Source: Epiperipatus broadwayi
Lineage: Eukaryota > Onychophora > Udeonychophora > Euonychophora > Peripatidae
Assembly: GCA_028023455.1 (NCBI GenBank)
Contig: JAQFVV010012404.1
Coordinates: 12,821,421-12,885,420, forward strand
DNA: 64,000 nucleotides
Direction: 5' to 3'
Part shown: in pieces, positions 62,945 through 64,000 of the stretch
Position numbering within the stretch: position 1 is the stretch's first letter
Layout: every line of letters starts with the position of its first letter
Position numbers and translations under genes: made by a program
Notes under the pieces: model-generated
The model's input: the letters and a program-made list of their open reading frames with translations, nothing else
Told to the model about the DNA's origin: nothing
Database searches by the model: none

Positions 62945-63430
62945 TGTCAATACACCCCCCCTTGTACTAATTGGCTTATCAATAATTCCAAAGACAAAAT
63001 CGACTCTTCTCAGACCCCCCATGTCGTTTATAGCATCTCATGCCTTCAACCTGAATGCCATGCCTTTTATTATGGTGAGACAAAAGCCAGCATAACCAAC
63101 AGGACAGCACAACATAGATACACTTACAATAGAGCAAAGAAAAATAATTTCAATTCATCAACATTTTTGGAATACTCTAAGAAGACTGGCCATATATTCA
63201 AACCCTCTAACCCAAGATAGTTTACATTGAGAAAAATGACATCAAACAGAAAATTAGGAAGGCATACATCATTGCTGGTAAAAATAACTATCAATAGACA
63301 CAGCATCTGCTTTGACATCTCCAAACACTGGACTATCTAAATAATTTGCATATATTTTGCATATTGCCATTATCTCTCTGTTCTGTACTGCTCAGTATTG
63401 CTATAAATATGAGGCAACCCACATTGAAAG
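62945..63430 (+). pseudogene. Penelope-like GIY-YIG endonuclease fragment, second lineage
   Basis: The plus frame reads HVVYSISCLQPECHAFYYGE, then TKASITNRTAQHRYTYNRAK and STFLEYSKKTGHIFKP before a stop near 63220. The frame then shifts to VYIEKNDIKQKIRKAYIIAG. VYSISC, two cysteines, YYGET, the NRTAQHR helix and the F-EYSKKTGH-F block are in the order of Penelope/Neptune-type GIY-YIG domains. The sequence differs clearly from the copies at 51-52 kb. No RT lies upstream, so it is a truncated, broken remnant. Confidence 0.65.
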
Positions 63431-64000
63431 TGCTAAGTGTTTAATATTTTTGCAGTCTTTATAGCTTCTCTTTCAAGTGCTTCACACACTTTTAATTTTA
63501 TTTATTATAATATTAAGAGAGAAGTTTAAAATTCTTAATAATTTACAAAATGTCAATGAAAAATTTTTCATTTGAATTATTTTTTAGAATATAATATGGC
63601 CTGAAATCGGGCCTCTTTTTTGTTCTGAATTGGTATAAACTTGTCATTAAAACTTTTAAAATTTTTCTAATTTGATGTCTTTTGTCAATGATAAAAAATT
63701 ATTAGTTATTGGATTGATATTTTAAACTATCTAGTATTAATTTCTTAAATTGTTGTTTTGAACTTATTGTAGCACTTATTAAATCCTTGACTATTATGGT
63801 CATCCTTAATTCTGAATTGTCCATTGTTTATGTAATTAATTTCAATATCCATGAATGTGTCAATTTTATGTGCTTACTGATTGATCAGTAATTTTTTTTA
63901 GATGCTCAATTTATTGAAAGTATGTATTCATACTTGTAGACAAGTTTTTGCATGATATTTACTTGGAGTAGATACTATATATTGTAGTTTCATATTTTTC
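63431..64000. other. A/T-rich sequence downstream of the GIY-YIG remnant
   Basis: This is probably the 3' part of the Penelope-like remnant followed by spacer. GGCCTGAAATCGGGCC near 63598 is a short palindrome. No further feature is supported. Confidence 0.35.

Overview
This 64-kb window looks like repeat-rich intergenic or intronic DNA from an AT-rich invertebrate animal genome. I found no complete host gene, no rRNA, no operon-like arrangement and no CRISPR. The organism call rests on the elements present: RTE-type LINEs (craniofacial-development-protein-2-like), Penelope-like GIY-YIG elements, a Merlin DNA transposon, a pogo/Tigger-like transposase, gypsy-type gag, tRNA-derived SINEs and many hairpin MITEs, together with very long A/T-rich spacers and microsatellites. 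Chelicerate, mollusc and cnidarian genomes all fit; the sequence alone does not decide.

Layout. 1-5.6 kb is a decayed minus-strand RTE copy (A) carrying a large internal insertion that includes a hairpin MITE. 5.7-13.3 kb holds two copies of a Penelope-type tail, a 0.55-kb interspersed repeat, a Tigger-like transposase fragment and a minus-strand gag remnant. 13.3-17.3 kb is A/T-rich and ends in a TIR-bounded element with internal duplications. 18.1-22.65 kb is a plus-strand RTE copy (C) split cleanly by a 2.2-kb solo-LTR-like insertion. 24.5-26.7 kb holds the second 0.55-kb repeat, a hammerhead-ribozyme element and a minus-strand Jockey/I-like RT fragment. 27.4-31.9 kb is a third RTE copy (D), with a huge (AAT)n array, followed by the 5' part of a two-ORF LINE. 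32.3 kb is a long hairpin. 35.2-39.7 kb is minus-strand RTE copy B, interrupted by another hammerhead-like repeat. 40-48.8 kb is mostly spacer with an inverted repeat pair and a SINE. 48.9-52.6 kb contains a second hammerhead element and a head-to-head pair of Penelope-like 3' ends. 53.7-55.95 kb is a second 2.2-kb LTR-like element with promoter signals. 57.3-59.1 kb is a Merlin transposon, and 63 kb is another Penelope-like GIY-YIG fragment.

The most interesting system is a family of small interspersed elements carrying a hammerhead self-cleaving ribozyme core. Two insertions (25.8-26.3 kb and 48.9-49.7 kb) both show direct end repeats with the same 456-bp period, and each is flanked by a 13-14 bp target-site duplication. 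One copy has an intact CUGANGA/GAAAC/GUC core with a 7-bp stem I. This is what a retrozyme, or the terminal repeats of a Penelope-like element, would look like. Three other unrelated repeat families here carry the same kind of hairpin in diverged form and also tend to sit as head-to-head inverted pairs. The GIY-YIG/Penelope fragments in the window are plausible relatives of the machinery that moved them; that link is inference.
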